From Microcella indica (GTDB lineage Bacteria; Actinomycetota; Actinomycetes; Actinomycetales; Microbacteriaceae), in NCBI RefSeq assembly GCF_013414345.1, contig NZ_CP058670.1:2046001-2110000 (forward strand): a stretch of 64,000 nucleotides of DNA, written 5' to 3'. The first letter of the stretch is position 1. Each line of letters opens with the position of its first letter. The position numbers were made by a program, and so were the translations under genes. This document shows positions 17,352 through 25,395 of the stretch, in pieces. Below the pieces are notes generated by a model, which was given only the letters and a program-made list of their open reading frames with translations, searched no databases and had not been told where the DNA came from.

Positions 17352-17750
17352 ATGTGGTTCCAGATCATCCTCGTTCTCGCCCTGATCGGCATCGCCGTCT
17401 ACCTGCTGCGCTCCACGCCGAGCCCCCGCCACCTGGCGATCCGCCGCCTCGTCATGCTCGTCGGCATCCTCGTCGGCATCGTCGTCATCATCTGGCCCGA
17501 TCTGCTCACCGTGCTCGCGCAGCTCGTCGGCATCGGCCGCGGCGCCGACCTTCTCTTCTACGTCGCGATCATCATCGGCCTGCTGTACACGGTCAACGAG
17601 TACAAGCGGTCGGTGCGGCTCGCGCGCCTCAACACGCGCCTCGCGCGCGAGATCACCCTCACCGAAGCGCGTCTGAACGACCGCATCAGCGAGCTCGAAG
17701 CGCGGCTCGACTCCGGTCGACGCGACGCCAGCCGCAGCGCCACCGAGTAG
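17352..17750 (+). CDS. DUF2304 membrane protein
   Basis: A 132-residue protein preceded by a strong GAGAGGGG ribosome site. It has three hydrophobic helices (roughly 2-20, 36-60 and 65-85), then a basic/acidic amphipathic tail with ARLNTRLAREITLTEARLND predicted to be coiled coil. DUF2304 proteins are small membrane proteins found beside GT2 enzymes in actinobacterial and archaeal glycan loci; their role is thought to be anchoring or regulating the transferase. It is 15 nt after the GT2 gene and 7 nt before the next GT4 gene. Confidence 0.8.
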   Translation: MWFQIILVLALIGIAVYLLRSTPSPRHLAIRRLVMLVGILVGIVVIIWPDLLTVLAQLVGIGRGADLLFYVAIIIGLLYTVNEYKRSVRLARLNTRLAREITLTEARLNDRISELEARLDSGRRDASRSATE

Positions 17751-17757
17751 GCGCCGC

Positions 17758-18864
17758 ATGAGGATCGCCGTCACGACCGGGCTGCTGCCCGTGCCGCCGA
17801 CGTACTTCGTCGTGCAGCACGCGCTCGAGCTCGCGGCCGTGCACGACTTCGCGGTGTTCGCGCGGGCGGCGCGCGTGGGCGACCCCGACGTGGGGATCGC
17901 GATCGACTCGGTCGTTCCCGAGAGTGCCGGCTCGTGGCCGTGGCGCATGCGGCTCGCGGTTCTCGCGGGGCGGGAGCACGCGAGGCGCATCCGGTCGTGG
18001 GGGCCCGACCTCGTGCACCAGCATTTCGCGACCTGGTCGCACGGCGCGGTGAGCGCTGCCGCGCCGCTCGTGACGACGCTGCACGGCTACGACGTCGTCG
18101 CGGCGGAGAGCCGCGCGCGCACGCCCCTCGCGGCGTTCCACCGACGCAGCATCCGCCGCACGATCGAGCGCAGCGACCGCGTGCTGCCGGTGAGCCGCTA
18201 CCTGGCCGACCGGGCGATCGCCGCAGGGTTCCCGAGCGAGCGCGTGCAGGTGCACTACCAGGGCATCGACACCGACTGGTTCACGCCCGGTGAGGGGCCG
18301 ACCGACGATCGGGATGCTCCCGCCCTCGTCTTCGTCGGCCGCTGGTCGCGCGCCAAGGGTCTGCACGAGCTGCTCGACTCTTCGGTGGCACTGCAGGGGC
18401 GCACGCCGCACCGGCTGCGCGTCGTGGGCGCCGGACCGCTCGAGAGTGCGGTGCGTTCCGCAGCCGCCGCGCACCCCCACATCGAGGTGCTCGGCTCGCT
18501 GCCGCGCGCCGGGGTGCGGCAAGCGCTGCGCGGTGCGCGGGCGCTCGTGCTGCCCACCCAGCTCGACCGCGGGTGGCGGGAGGCCGCGGGGCTCGTGCTG
18601 CTCGAAGCGCAGGCTTGCGGCGTGCCCGCGATCACCTACGCGAGCGGCGGGGCGCCCGAGATGGTGCGCGAGGGCGAGACGGGGCTCGTCGTGCCCGAGC
18701 GGGACACGGCTGCGCTCGGCGACGCCCTGCACTCCCTGCTGACCCTGCCGTCGACAGAGCACCGCGCGATGGGCGTGCGCGCCCGCGAGTGGGTCGTCGC
18801 GGAGCGCAGCCTCGCGGCGAGTGCCGCGCAGCTCGACGCCCACTACCGGGAGGTCGCCGCATGA
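17758..18864 (+). CDS. Glycosyltransferase family 4 protein
   Basis: A 368-residue GT-B enzyme. It has LHGYDVVAAESRART and RSIRRTIERSDRVLPVSRYL in the N-terminal half. The C-terminal half has QGIDTDWFTPGEGP, LVFVGRWSRAKGLHELLDS (the donor-binding start), LRVVGAGPLES and LVLLEAQACGVPAITYASGG with the EX7E motif (E..ACGVP..E). All conserved GT4 elements are present. It is in a tight plus-strand operon (DUF2304 upstream, ATGA overlap with the following GT2). The donor and acceptor cannot be deduced. Confidence 0.85.
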   Translation: MRIAVTTGLLPVPPTYFVVQHALELAAVHDFAVFARAARVGDPDVGIAIDSVVPESAGSWPWRMRLAVLAGREHARRIRSWGPDLVHQHFATWSHGAVSAAAPLVTTLHGYDVVAAESRARTPLAAFHRRSIRRTIERSDRVLPVSRYLADRAIAAGFPSERVQVHYQGIDTDWFTPGEGPTDDRDAPALVFVGRWSRAKGLHELLDSSVALQGRTPHRLRVVGAGPLESAVRSAAAAHPHIEVLGSLPRAGVRQALRGARALVLPTQLDRGWREAAGLVLLEAQACGVPAITYASGGAPEMVREGETGLVVPERDTAALGDALHSLLTLPSTEHRAMGVRAREWVVAERSLAASAAQLDAHYREVAA

Positions 18865-20042
18865 GCGACGTGCCCGGTCCCGAGATCGCCGTCGAGGTGA
18901 TCGTGCCGGTGCACGACCGCGCGCGGCCTCTCGCCCGCGCTGTCGCGTCCGTCACCGAGTCTGGTCTGCGTTGGGGCGACCAGATCGTCGTGACGGTCGT
19001 GGCCCACAACCTGCCGGTCGATGCCGCTGAGGACATGCTCGCCAGCGTGCCCACCGAGGCGGTCGTGACGGTACTCGCGTGCGATGACGGACTGCCGAGC
19101 CCGGCGGGCCCGCGCACTCTCGCGCTGGAGCGGTCGCGCGCGCGCTACGTGTCGTTCCTCGACTCCGACGACTGGCTCGAGCCCGGCGCCCTCGCGCACT
19201 GGCTGCGCCTCGCCGAGCGCCACGGCCTCGCCGCGGTCATCGCGCCCGAGCGCCACGCCTCCGGTCGCGCCGTGCTCAATCCGCCCGTGCGGCCGCTGCA
19301 CGCGGGCGCCCTGCACCCCCGTCACGACCGCCTGCCGTACCGCACGGCGCTGCGCGGTCTGCTCGAGCGCGAGGCGATTCTCGAGGAGGGCCTGCGCTTC
19401 AGCACGGGCGTGACGAACGGCTCCGACCAGCCCGTGAGCCTGGGGCTCTGGTTCTCGGGCCGCCCGGTGCGCTTCGCGAGCCGCGCCCCCGCCTACGTGC
19501 TCGGCGACGACGCGCCTAGCCGGGTCACACGAACGCCGCAGCCGCTCGACGCCGAGGTGGCGGCCTCGGCGCAGCTGCTGCGCGGCGCGTGGTTCCGCTC
19601 TCTCGCGCTCCGCGATCGGCAGCTCGTGGCGACGAAGATGGTGCGCATCCATCTGCTGCCGGGCCTCGCTCTGCGTGCACTCGACGTTCCGGACGATCGG
19701 GCCGCGCACGAGTGCGCGCACGCGGCAGCGTTCCTGCACCTCGCCCGCGACGCCGCGCCCGGTCTCGAGCGCTCCCTCTCGCGCTCCGACGAGAGCCTGG
19801 TCGAGCTTCTCCTCACACCCGAGCCCGACCTGGCGCGTGTGCGCGATCTGCTCGCGCAGCGCCGCCGCTTCACTCGCCCGTCGACGCTCCTGACGCGTCG
19901 CCTGGGCGGCACCCTGCGTCGGGATGCTCCCCTGAGGCTCGCGGCGGCGTCGGCCCTGCTGCCGCTGCGTCTGCGTCTGCGTCGGGCCGCTACGCGACCG
20001 AATCCCGACGGCACATCGACCGCACCGGCGTCTCGAGGGTGA
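18861..20042 (+). CDS. Glycosyltransferase family 2 protein
   Basis: A 393-residue protein from ATG 18861, overlapping the previous stop. The GT-A domain shows EVIVPVHDRARPLARAVAS, LACDDGLPSPAGPRTLALER and the metal-binding FLDSDDWLEPGAL. The C-terminal half (about 200-393) is Arg/Leu-rich, amphipathic and not recognisable; it could bind the membrane surface. The last 25 residues are Pro/Arg/Ser-rich and end next to the 23-nt repeat array, so the natural C-terminus may have been altered there. Sugar specificity is unknown. Confidence 0.75.
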   Translation: MSDVPGPEIAVEVIVPVHDRARPLARAVASVTESGLRWGDQIVVTVVAHNLPVDAAEDMLASVPTEAVVTVLACDDGLPSPAGPRTLALERSRARYVSFLDSDDWLEPGALAHWLRLAERHGLAAVIAPERHASGRAVLNPPVRPLHAGALHPRHDRLPYRTALRGLLEREAILEEGLRFSTGVTNGSDQPVSLGLWFSGRPVRFASRAPAYVLGDDAPSRVTRTPQPLDAEVAASAQLLRGAWFRSLALRDRQLVATKMVRIHLLPGLALRALDVPDDRAAHECAHAAAFLHLARDAAPGLERSLSRSDESLVELLLTPEPDLARVRDLLAQRRRFTRPSTLLTRRLGGTLRRDAPLRLAAASALLPLRLRLRRAATRPNPDGTSTAPASRG

Positions 20043-20054
20043 TGCGGGCGAAAA

Positions 20055-20138
20055 CGCAAAAGTGATGTCTGAGTACACGCAAAAGTGATATCCCAATCCG
20101 CGCAAAAGTGATATCTCAATCTACGCAAAAGTGATATC
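20055..20138. repeat. Four 15-nt direct repeats with exact 23-nt period at the ATPase promoter
   Basis: The unit CGCAAAAGTGATATC (first copy GATGTC) starts at 20055, 20078, 20101 and 20124, so the period is exactly 23 nt; spacers are 8 nt and differ. The array ends at the start of the ATPase gene, and the last copy contains the TATC of a TATCTT -10-like hexamer (20135-20140) placed 6 nt before ATG 20147. This looks like an operator or iteron array for an oligomeric DNA-binding protein. A CRISPR is ruled out by the short spacers. Confidence 0.85.
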
Positions 20139-20146
20139 TTGTGCTG

Positions 20147-21397
20147 ATGGTGGACTATCGCACTCGCATCATCGATGCTGCTGTCGAGCGAGCACTACAC
20201 ACATTCGGCGCCGTGATTCTCGAGGGCGCACGCGCGGTAGGCAAGACGACGACCGCCCTGCGACACTCGGCCAGCTCTGTGAGGCTCGACTCTTCGCCGG
20301 ATCTCCTCGAACTGGCTGAAGCGGCCCCAGAGACGGTGCTCCGAGGCGACACCCCCCGACTCATCGACGAGTGGCAGCTCGCGCCCGCAGTGTGGAACGC
20401 CGTTCGCCATGCCGTCGACGCTCGGGGTCGGTCTGGGCAGTTCATCCTGACCGGCTCCCAGACACCCGCTGACGATGTCACACGCCACAGTGGTGCTGGA
20501 CGGTTTCGCCGGTTGCGGCTGCGCCCTATGACCTTGAGCGAGAGCGGGGAGTCTCTCGCGTGCGTCGCGCTCGGGTCCCTCTTCGACGATGGCGAGATTT
20601 CCGGAATCGGCGGCCCGAGTGTCGACGACTACGCCCAGTTGATCGTTCGTGGCGGGTGGCCCGCCCTGGTCGAGCAGACCGAACGATCTGCGACCGAGTA
20701 TCTCGACGCCTACCTCGATGACATCACCCGGGTGGACATTCCGCTCTCCGGCGAGGGAGTCGATCCGCTGCGGATGCGCGCGCTCTTGCGTGCGATCGCT
20801 CGCAACGTCGCCACCGAGGCTCCAGCCGCGAGGCTCGCCGCCGAGGCGGAGATCGACGGCGGCTCGGTCTCGGCCCAGAGCGTGCGCAAGTATCTGGACG
20901 CGCTCGATCGAGTCGGGGTTCTGGAAGAGCTTCCCGCTTGGCGCCCTCACTTGCGATCGGCAGTTCGATTGCGGGTGAGGCCGACCTGGCACTTCGTCGA
21001 CCCGTCGCTCGCCGCGGTGGGTCTCGACGCATCGGCGACCACTCTGCTCGATGACCCCAGAACCCTCGGGTTCTTGTTCGAGTCGCTGGCGATTCGTGAT
21101 CTTCGCGTCTACGCCGAGACGATGGGCGGCACAGTGGGTCGATATCGCGACGAGCGCGGGCTCGAGGTAGACGCGATCATCGAACTGCCGAACGGTCGAT
21201 GGGCAGCGATCGAGATCAAGCTTGGCGGAGACACGGCAATCGAACGGGCTGCGACGAACCTTCAGCGCCTGGCGTCGCAGGTCAGCGTCGAACGAGCCAA
21301 GAGGCTCGCGGGTCTAGCGGTGATCACTGCTGGTACGACGAGCCTGCGTCGCCGTGACGGCGTCGCCGTCATCGCCCTCGGGCACTTGACCGCGTAG
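20147..21397 (+). CDS. AAA-family ATPase with C-terminal DUF4143 domain
   Basis: A 416-residue protein. It has an N-terminal AAA ATPase with Walker A GARAVGKTT (about 27-35) and Walker B-like PRLIDEWQ, then sensor-like FILTGSQ and RFRRLRLRPMTLSE. The C-terminal part is DUF4143, with YRDERGLEVDAIIELPNG and AIEIKLGG resembling a PD-(D/E)xK nuclease core (D...ExK). ATG 20147 sits 6 nt after a -10-like TATCTT, suggesting a leaderless message; GTG 20141 is an alternative. The role of these ATPases is unsettled; they are frequent mobile cargo. The 3' end overlaps the convergent gene by 84 nt, and composition is less GC-rich than its neighbours. Confidence 0.85.
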   Translation: MVDYRTRIIDAAVERALHTFGAVILEGARAVGKTTTALRHSASSVRLDSSPDLLELAEAAPETVLRGDTPRLIDEWQLAPAVWNAVRHAVDARGRSGQFILTGSQTPADDVTRHSGAGRFRRLRLRPMTLSESGESLACVALGSLFDDGEISGIGGPSVDDYAQLIVRGGWPALVEQTERSATEYLDAYLDDITRVDIPLSGEGVDPLRMRALLRAIARNVATEAPAARLAAEAEIDGGSVSAQSVRKYLDALDRVGVLEELPAWRPHLRSAVRLRVRPTWHFVDPSLAAVGLDASATTLLDDPRTLGFLFESLAIRDLRVYAETMGGTVGRYRDERGLEVDAIIELPNGRWAAIEIKLGGDTAIERAATNLQRLASQVSVERAKRLAGLAVITAGTTSLRRRDGVAVIALGHLTA

Positions 21398-22918
21398 AGC
21401 GGTCGCCGCAGGCCGCGTCAGCAGCGGCACCGCGAGACTGACGAGCAGCGCGAACGCGAGCGCGCCGAGCAGCCACACGGCGTTGGGCCCGACCGGCCCG
21501 GCCCACCACCACTCGGCACCCGCGCCGAGGTCGAACCCGGCGCCGTCGATGCCCGTGATGTAGCGCCGCATCGTGAGGTGCAGGGCCACGAAATGCGCCC
21601 CCGCAAGAGCTGCGCCGATGAGCCAGCCCTGCAGTCGCGAGATGCGCAGCGGTGCGCCCGTGCGGCTCAGCAGCAGGAGGCCCGCGAAGAGCACGATGAG
21701 CGGCAGGAGGTAGCGCGGCTGCACCTGCTGGCCCACGCGGTCACCGCCGGCCTGCAGCACGTAGAGCGGCAGGGCCACGAGCACGGCGCCGACGAGCAGC
21801 AGGGCGATCGCCCGGCGCCGCTCGACGCGGGCGAGGCCGACGAAGGCGAGCACGACGAAGACGCCGACGACGGCGAAGGACACGAGGGAGGGCATCTGCA
21901 CGTCGAGCCAGCCGAGGCCGCCCTCGGTGAGCAGGCCCGCCCACAGCGACGGCAGGTTGAGCACGTTGTAGGCGAGCAGCGCGGGGCCCGTGATGACGGC
22001 CTCGAGACCGCCGTCGTCTGCACCACCGGTGCCGGAGCCCGAGCCGCCCGCCCCGAACCCCTGCAGGCCGCTGCCGACCTGGCGCGAGGTGAGGAAGAGC
22101 GCGAGGGCGACGACGGCCATGACCGCGGGCAGCACGGCGAGCTTCGCATAGCGCCACGTCGGGGTGACGGTGAGCACGAACACGACGGCGATCGCGAGCC
22201 CCGCGTAGAGCGCAGCGTCGCCGCGCGAGCCGGCCGCGGCGAGAGTCGAGACGACGAAGACCGCGCCCAGGCCGATGCGCCGACGCCCCGTCGCCTCGAC
22301 GTAGCCGAGCAACGCGAGCCAGCTGCTGCCGACACCGATGATCGACCACGAACTGGGGTTGTTGGAGGCGAGCAGGAAGGTGCCGAGGGGCACCATCGTG
22401 GCGAGCCACGCCCACACGAGGGTCGTGCGGCGCTCGGGCAGCAGGCTCCACAGTGCGGCGCTGAGGCCGAGGAAGAGCGCGACGCTCAGCAGGCGCATGA
22501 GCAGCGCCGACACCTGGATGTCGCCCCCCGTGAGGAGCCCCGTGACGGCGTAGTAGACGGGCGGATACTCGCCGCTGAAGTTGCCGCGCCCGGTCTCGAC
22601 GGTCTCGCTCGTCGACCAGTCGAATTCCTCCCCCTGGCACGCGGCGCTCGCTTGCGGGTCGTAGGCGTAGCAGGCGATGTCGGTGAGCGCCTCAGGCACG
22701 ACGCGCTCGTCGGCGGCCTCTCCCGGCTCGCACAGCTCACCCGCGGCAGGCCCTGCGCACCACGAGCTCGTCAGGTGGTAGTCGTCGTCGGGCGAGGAGC
22801 CGATCGGCGAAGCGAAGGCCCAGGCCACGAGGGTGAGGGCGGCGAGCACGAGCAGCAGGAGCGGCCGACGACGCTCGACGAACTGCGACGCCGCCCGCGC
22901 GACCCCGCGCTCGCTCAC
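21314..22918 (-). CDS. DUF2142-like polytopic membrane protein
   Basis: A 534-residue membrane protein with about eleven hydrophobic segments. After the first helix comes a long extracytoplasmic loop, FASPIGSSPDDDYHL...CAGP, followed by GEYPPVYYAVTGLL, the combination seen in DUF2142 and related GT-C-like proteins of actinobacterial glycan loci. These may act as polyprenyl-phosphate-sugar dependent transferases on the outer membrane face. The last 28 residues are encoded on the strand opposite the ATPase 3' end and look like read-through rather than family sequence. ATGA overlaps with the upstream glycosyltransferase gene. Confidence 0.75.
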   Translation of the reverse strand: MSERGVARAASQFVERRRPLLLLVLAALTLVAWAFASPIGSSPDDDYHLTSSWCAGPAAGELCEPGEAADERVVPEALTDIACYAYDPQASAACQGEEFDWSTSETVETGRGNFSGEYPPVYYAVTGLLTGGDIQVSALLMRLLSVALFLGLSAALWSLLPERRTTLVWAWLATMVPLGTFLLASNNPSSWSIIGVGSSWLALLGYVEATGRRRIGLGAVFVVSTLAAAGSRGDAALYAGLAIAVVFVLTVTPTWRYAKLAVLPAVMAVVALALFLTSRQVGSGLQGFGAGGSGSGTGGADDGGLEAVITGPALLAYNVLNLPSLWAGLLTEGGLGWLDVQMPSLVSFAVVGVFVVLAFVGLARVERRRAIALLLVGAVLVALPLYVLQAGGDRVGQQVQPRYLLPLIVLFAGLLLLSRTGAPLRISRLQGWLIGAALAGAHFVALHLTMRRYITGIDGAGFDLGAGAEWWWAGPVGPNAVWLLGALAFALLVSLAVPLLTRPAATALRGQVPEGDDGDAVTATQARRTSSDHR

Positions 22919-24279
22919 GAGCGACGCCCGATCCGTGCGCGCACCCGCGCCGCGAGACCGCGGACGCCGGAGTGCCGCAGGTGGTGCCAGGCCATGCGCG
23001 CGGCATGACCGGGCCCCGCGGTGCGGCGCGCGCGGCCGGAGCCTGCGCCCATGCCGCCGCGACCCGGCACGTAGTCGGCGGCGTGGTGGGGCGCGTCGAC
23101 GAAGCGCACGAGCGGCTCGAGCACGACCGGCCAGGTGTACTGCTCGCGCACGCGGGCCACGTTCGCCCGATACTGCTGGGCCGCGGCGGTGTCGGTCAGC
23201 ACGGCGGTCAGGGCGTCGGCGAGAGCATCCTCATCGTTCGCCGGCACGACCACGCCGAGCCCTTCCTCGCGCACGAGGTCGGCGAAGCCGTCGCCCTCGG
23301 TGACGACCATCGGCAGCCCCGCCCACAAGTAGTCGAGAATGCGCGTGCGGAAGGCGAACGTGGTCTCCACGTGCACGTGGTGCGTGCTCACGCCCGCGTC
23401 GGCCTCGAGCAGGAACGCACCGCGCTCGTCGTAGGGCACCCACGTGTCGTTGAAGACGACCTCGCAGCCTTCGACGCCCAGCTCGGTGGCGAGGTCGACG
23501 GCGCGGCGCACGATGCCCATCTCGTCGACCTTCGGGTGGCGAGTGCCGAGGAAGACGAGGCGGATGCCCGGCACCGACCCCTTCGCCCGCGCGACGGCCC
23601 GAATCACGGTGAGCGGGTCGAACCAGTCGTAGACGCCGCCGCCCCACAGCAGCACGCGCGAGTCGGCGTCGATCGCGGGGTGCACGCCGCGCAGGGCGCG
23701 ACCGGGTGCGGGCGGCTCGGTGGGCAGGCCGAACGGCGCGAGGGCCAGCAGGCCGCGCAGCTCGGGGTCGCCCGCGTACGTCGCGGGAGTCACCCGACCG
23801 ATCGCCGCGAGGTGGCCGAGGTAGAGCTGGCGCTGCCGCTCGCTCGCGCACAGCACGAGGTCGGCGCGGCGCAGCTGGTCGGTGAGGCTGTCGCGCGCCG
23901 TCGCGACGCGCAGGCTCCACGTCGCTCGGGCCAAGTCGCGCCCCTGCTCGAGCGCCTCCAGGTGCATGGGCGCGTAGACGTCGGCGACGAGGAACCGGTC
24001 GGTGCGGCGCAGGCTGTCGAACTGGCCGAGGCCGTAGCCCTGGAAGACGATGACCTCGGCCCAGCGCTCGTGAGCGCGGAAGGCGCGGTCATCGCCCGCG
24101 CGCACCCGCTCCACGGTGACGCCGTCGCGCGCGGACGGCTCCGTGGAGTCGCTCGTCGAGACGATGCGCACGTCGTGGCCGTGGCGCTGCAGCTCGAGCG
24201 CCATGTTCCAGGCGCGAATCGCGGGGCCCGCCATCGCGGCCCCGACAGGGTCGCCGGTGAGGATCACGACGCGCGTCAT
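22915..24279 (-). CDS. Glycosyltransferase, GT4-like
   Basis: A 454-residue GT-B enzyme. The N-terminal part reads VVILTGDPVGAAMAGPAIRA and ELQRHGHDVRIVSTS; the donor part includes LLWGGGVYDWFDPLTVIRAV, IRLVFLGTRHPKVDEMG, and TRILDYLWAGLPMVVTEGDG. It resembles the large GT4 proteins of rhamnan or arabinogalactan-type loci in actinobacteria. The C-terminal 60 residues are Arg/Gly/His-rich and probably disordered or membrane-surface binding. It is translationally coupled to the DUF2142 gene (ATGA at 22915-22918). Confidence 0.8.
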   Translation of the reverse strand: MTRVVILTGDPVGAAMAGPAIRAWNMALELQRHGHDVRIVSTSDSTEPSARDGVTVERVRAGDDRAFRAHERWAEVIVFQGYGLGQFDSLRRTDRFLVADVYAPMHLEALEQGRDLARATWSLRVATARDSLTDQLRRADLVLCASERQRQLYLGHLAAIGRVTPATYAGDPELRGLLALAPFGLPTEPPAPGRALRGVHPAIDADSRVLLWGGGVYDWFDPLTVIRAVARAKGSVPGIRLVFLGTRHPKVDEMGIVRRAVDLATELGVEGCEVVFNDTWVPYDERGAFLLEADAGVSTHHVHVETTFAFRTRILDYLWAGLPMVVTEGDGFADLVREEGLGVVVPANDEDALADALTAVLTDTAAAQQYRANVARVREQYTWPVVLEPLVRFVDAPHHAADYVPGRGGMGAGSGRARRTAGPGHAARMAWHHLRHSGVRGLAARVRARIGRRS

Positions 24280-24312
24280 GGTGGTCCTTCCCGGTTGTGC
24301 CGCCGCCCCATC

Positions 24313-25338
24313 CTATGAGCGCCCGCCGGCGGGCTGCACGAGGTCGCGCAGCACGTCGATCGCGCCGCGGCTGTAGCGGCCGTAGCGTCCGCTCACGGCA
24401 CCGGCGACGATGGCCGGGATGCGCGCGGGCTGCCAGCGCGGCAGGTCGCGCCGGCGGGCTTCGTGCGCGTGCTTCGCGCGCGCCTGCGCGACGCGGTCGG
24501 GCGCGACGCCGAGCGTGGCGAGGTGCTCGGCGAGCAGGCGCGTGCGCTCGGCGAGCAGCGGCGCGCGGCCGTCGCGGGGCTCGCGCAGCTTCGCCCAGCG
24601 ATCGGCCATGGTGGGCTTGCGCGCGCCGATCTCGTTGGCGCCGTGCTGCCGGTAGTCGATGAGCGGCTCTGGCACGAGGCGCAGGGCGTGCGGGCCGTGC
24701 GCCGCCGCGACCGCGGCGAGCCACTCGTCGTGCACCCACTCGGCGGGCAGCGGTGCGGCGCGCTCGAGCAGGGTGCGGCGCAGCACGACGGTCGCGCCGG
24801 TGACGAGGTTGCGGCGCAGGAGCACCGCGAAGGCGTCGCCCTCGGAGAGGCCGCTGCGCTCGGCGGCGGTGGCCTCGAGCGCGTCGAGAAGCGTGAGGCC
24901 GAGGGGCTCGCCCTCGCCGTCGACGAGGCGCGCGTCGGAGTGCGCGAGCTGCAGCCGGGCATCCGCGCTGAAGAGGGGCACGAGGCTGTCGAGCTTGTCA
25001 GGGCGCCACACGTCGTCCTGGTCGCTCAGGGCGATGAGGTCGCCCCGGCAGTGCGCCATCGCATCGGCGAAGTTGCCCACGACGCCGAGCGGCGGGCGGT
25101 GGCGTCGCACGACGAGCTCGGTCTGCACGGCAGGGTCGGCGGCGCGCGCCTCGGCGAGGGTGGCCTCGACGATCGCGACGGTGTCGTCGCTCGAGTCGTC
25201 GTCGCCGACGACGAGCTCGAGCGGTGCGGGGCGCTGGGCGAGAATGCTGCGCACCTGCTCGCCCACGAACTGCGCTCCGTTGCGCGTGCACAGGGCGACC
25301 GAGACGGTGAGCCGGTCGGGCTGCGCGGGCGAGGTCAT
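24313..25338 (-). CDS. Glycosyltransferase family 2, rhamnosyltransferase-like
   Basis: A 341-residue GT-A enzyme. It contains VSVALCTRNGAQFVGEQVRS, LELVVGDDDSSDDTVAIVEA and the metal-binding ALSDQDDVWRPDKLD; the SDQDDVW motif is common in bacterial rhamnosyl- and galactosyltransferases of the RfbF/RgpB type. The C-terminal helices contain ANEIGARKPTMADRW. Rhamnosyl transfer would fit the rml genes in the locus, but the donor is an inference. It lies 33 nt upstream of the GT4 gene on the same strand, so the three minus-strand genes probably form an operon. Confidence 0.8.
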   Translation of the reverse strand: MTSPAQPDRLTVSVALCTRNGAQFVGEQVRSILAQRPAPLELVVGDDDSSDDTVAIVEATLAEARAADPAVQTELVVRRHRPPLGVVGNFADAMAHCRGDLIALSDQDDVWRPDKLDSLVPLFSADARLQLAHSDARLVDGEGEPLGLTLLDALEATAAERSGLSEGDAFAVLLRRNLVTGATVVLRRTLLERAAPLPAEWVHDEWLAAVAAAHGPHALRLVPEPLIDYRQHGANEIGARKPTMADRWAKLREPRDGRAPLLAERTRLLAEHLATLGVAPDRVAQARAKHAHEARRRDLPRWQPARIPAIVAGAVSGRYGRYSRGAIDVLRDLVQPAGGRS

Positions 25339-25379
25339 CCCGTCAGCCTACGACCGCCGACCACGCCGAGGCCCGCCGG

Positions 25380-25385
25380 TAGGAT
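25380..25385 (+). promoter_or_regulatory. Candidate -10 element TAGGAT for a possibly leaderless GT2 gene
   Basis: TAGGAT matches TANNNT and ends 10 nt before ATG 25396. There is no purine-rich ribosome site in between, which fits a leaderless or near-leaderless transcript, common in actinobacteria. No -35 element is recognisable. Confidence 0.35.
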
Positions 25386-25395
25386 TCGAACCACC

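Noticed and set aside
20055-20138. A CRISPR array
   Set aside because: Repeats are 15 nt and the spacers only 8 nt, with four copies and no cas genes; it is better read as an operator or iteron array.
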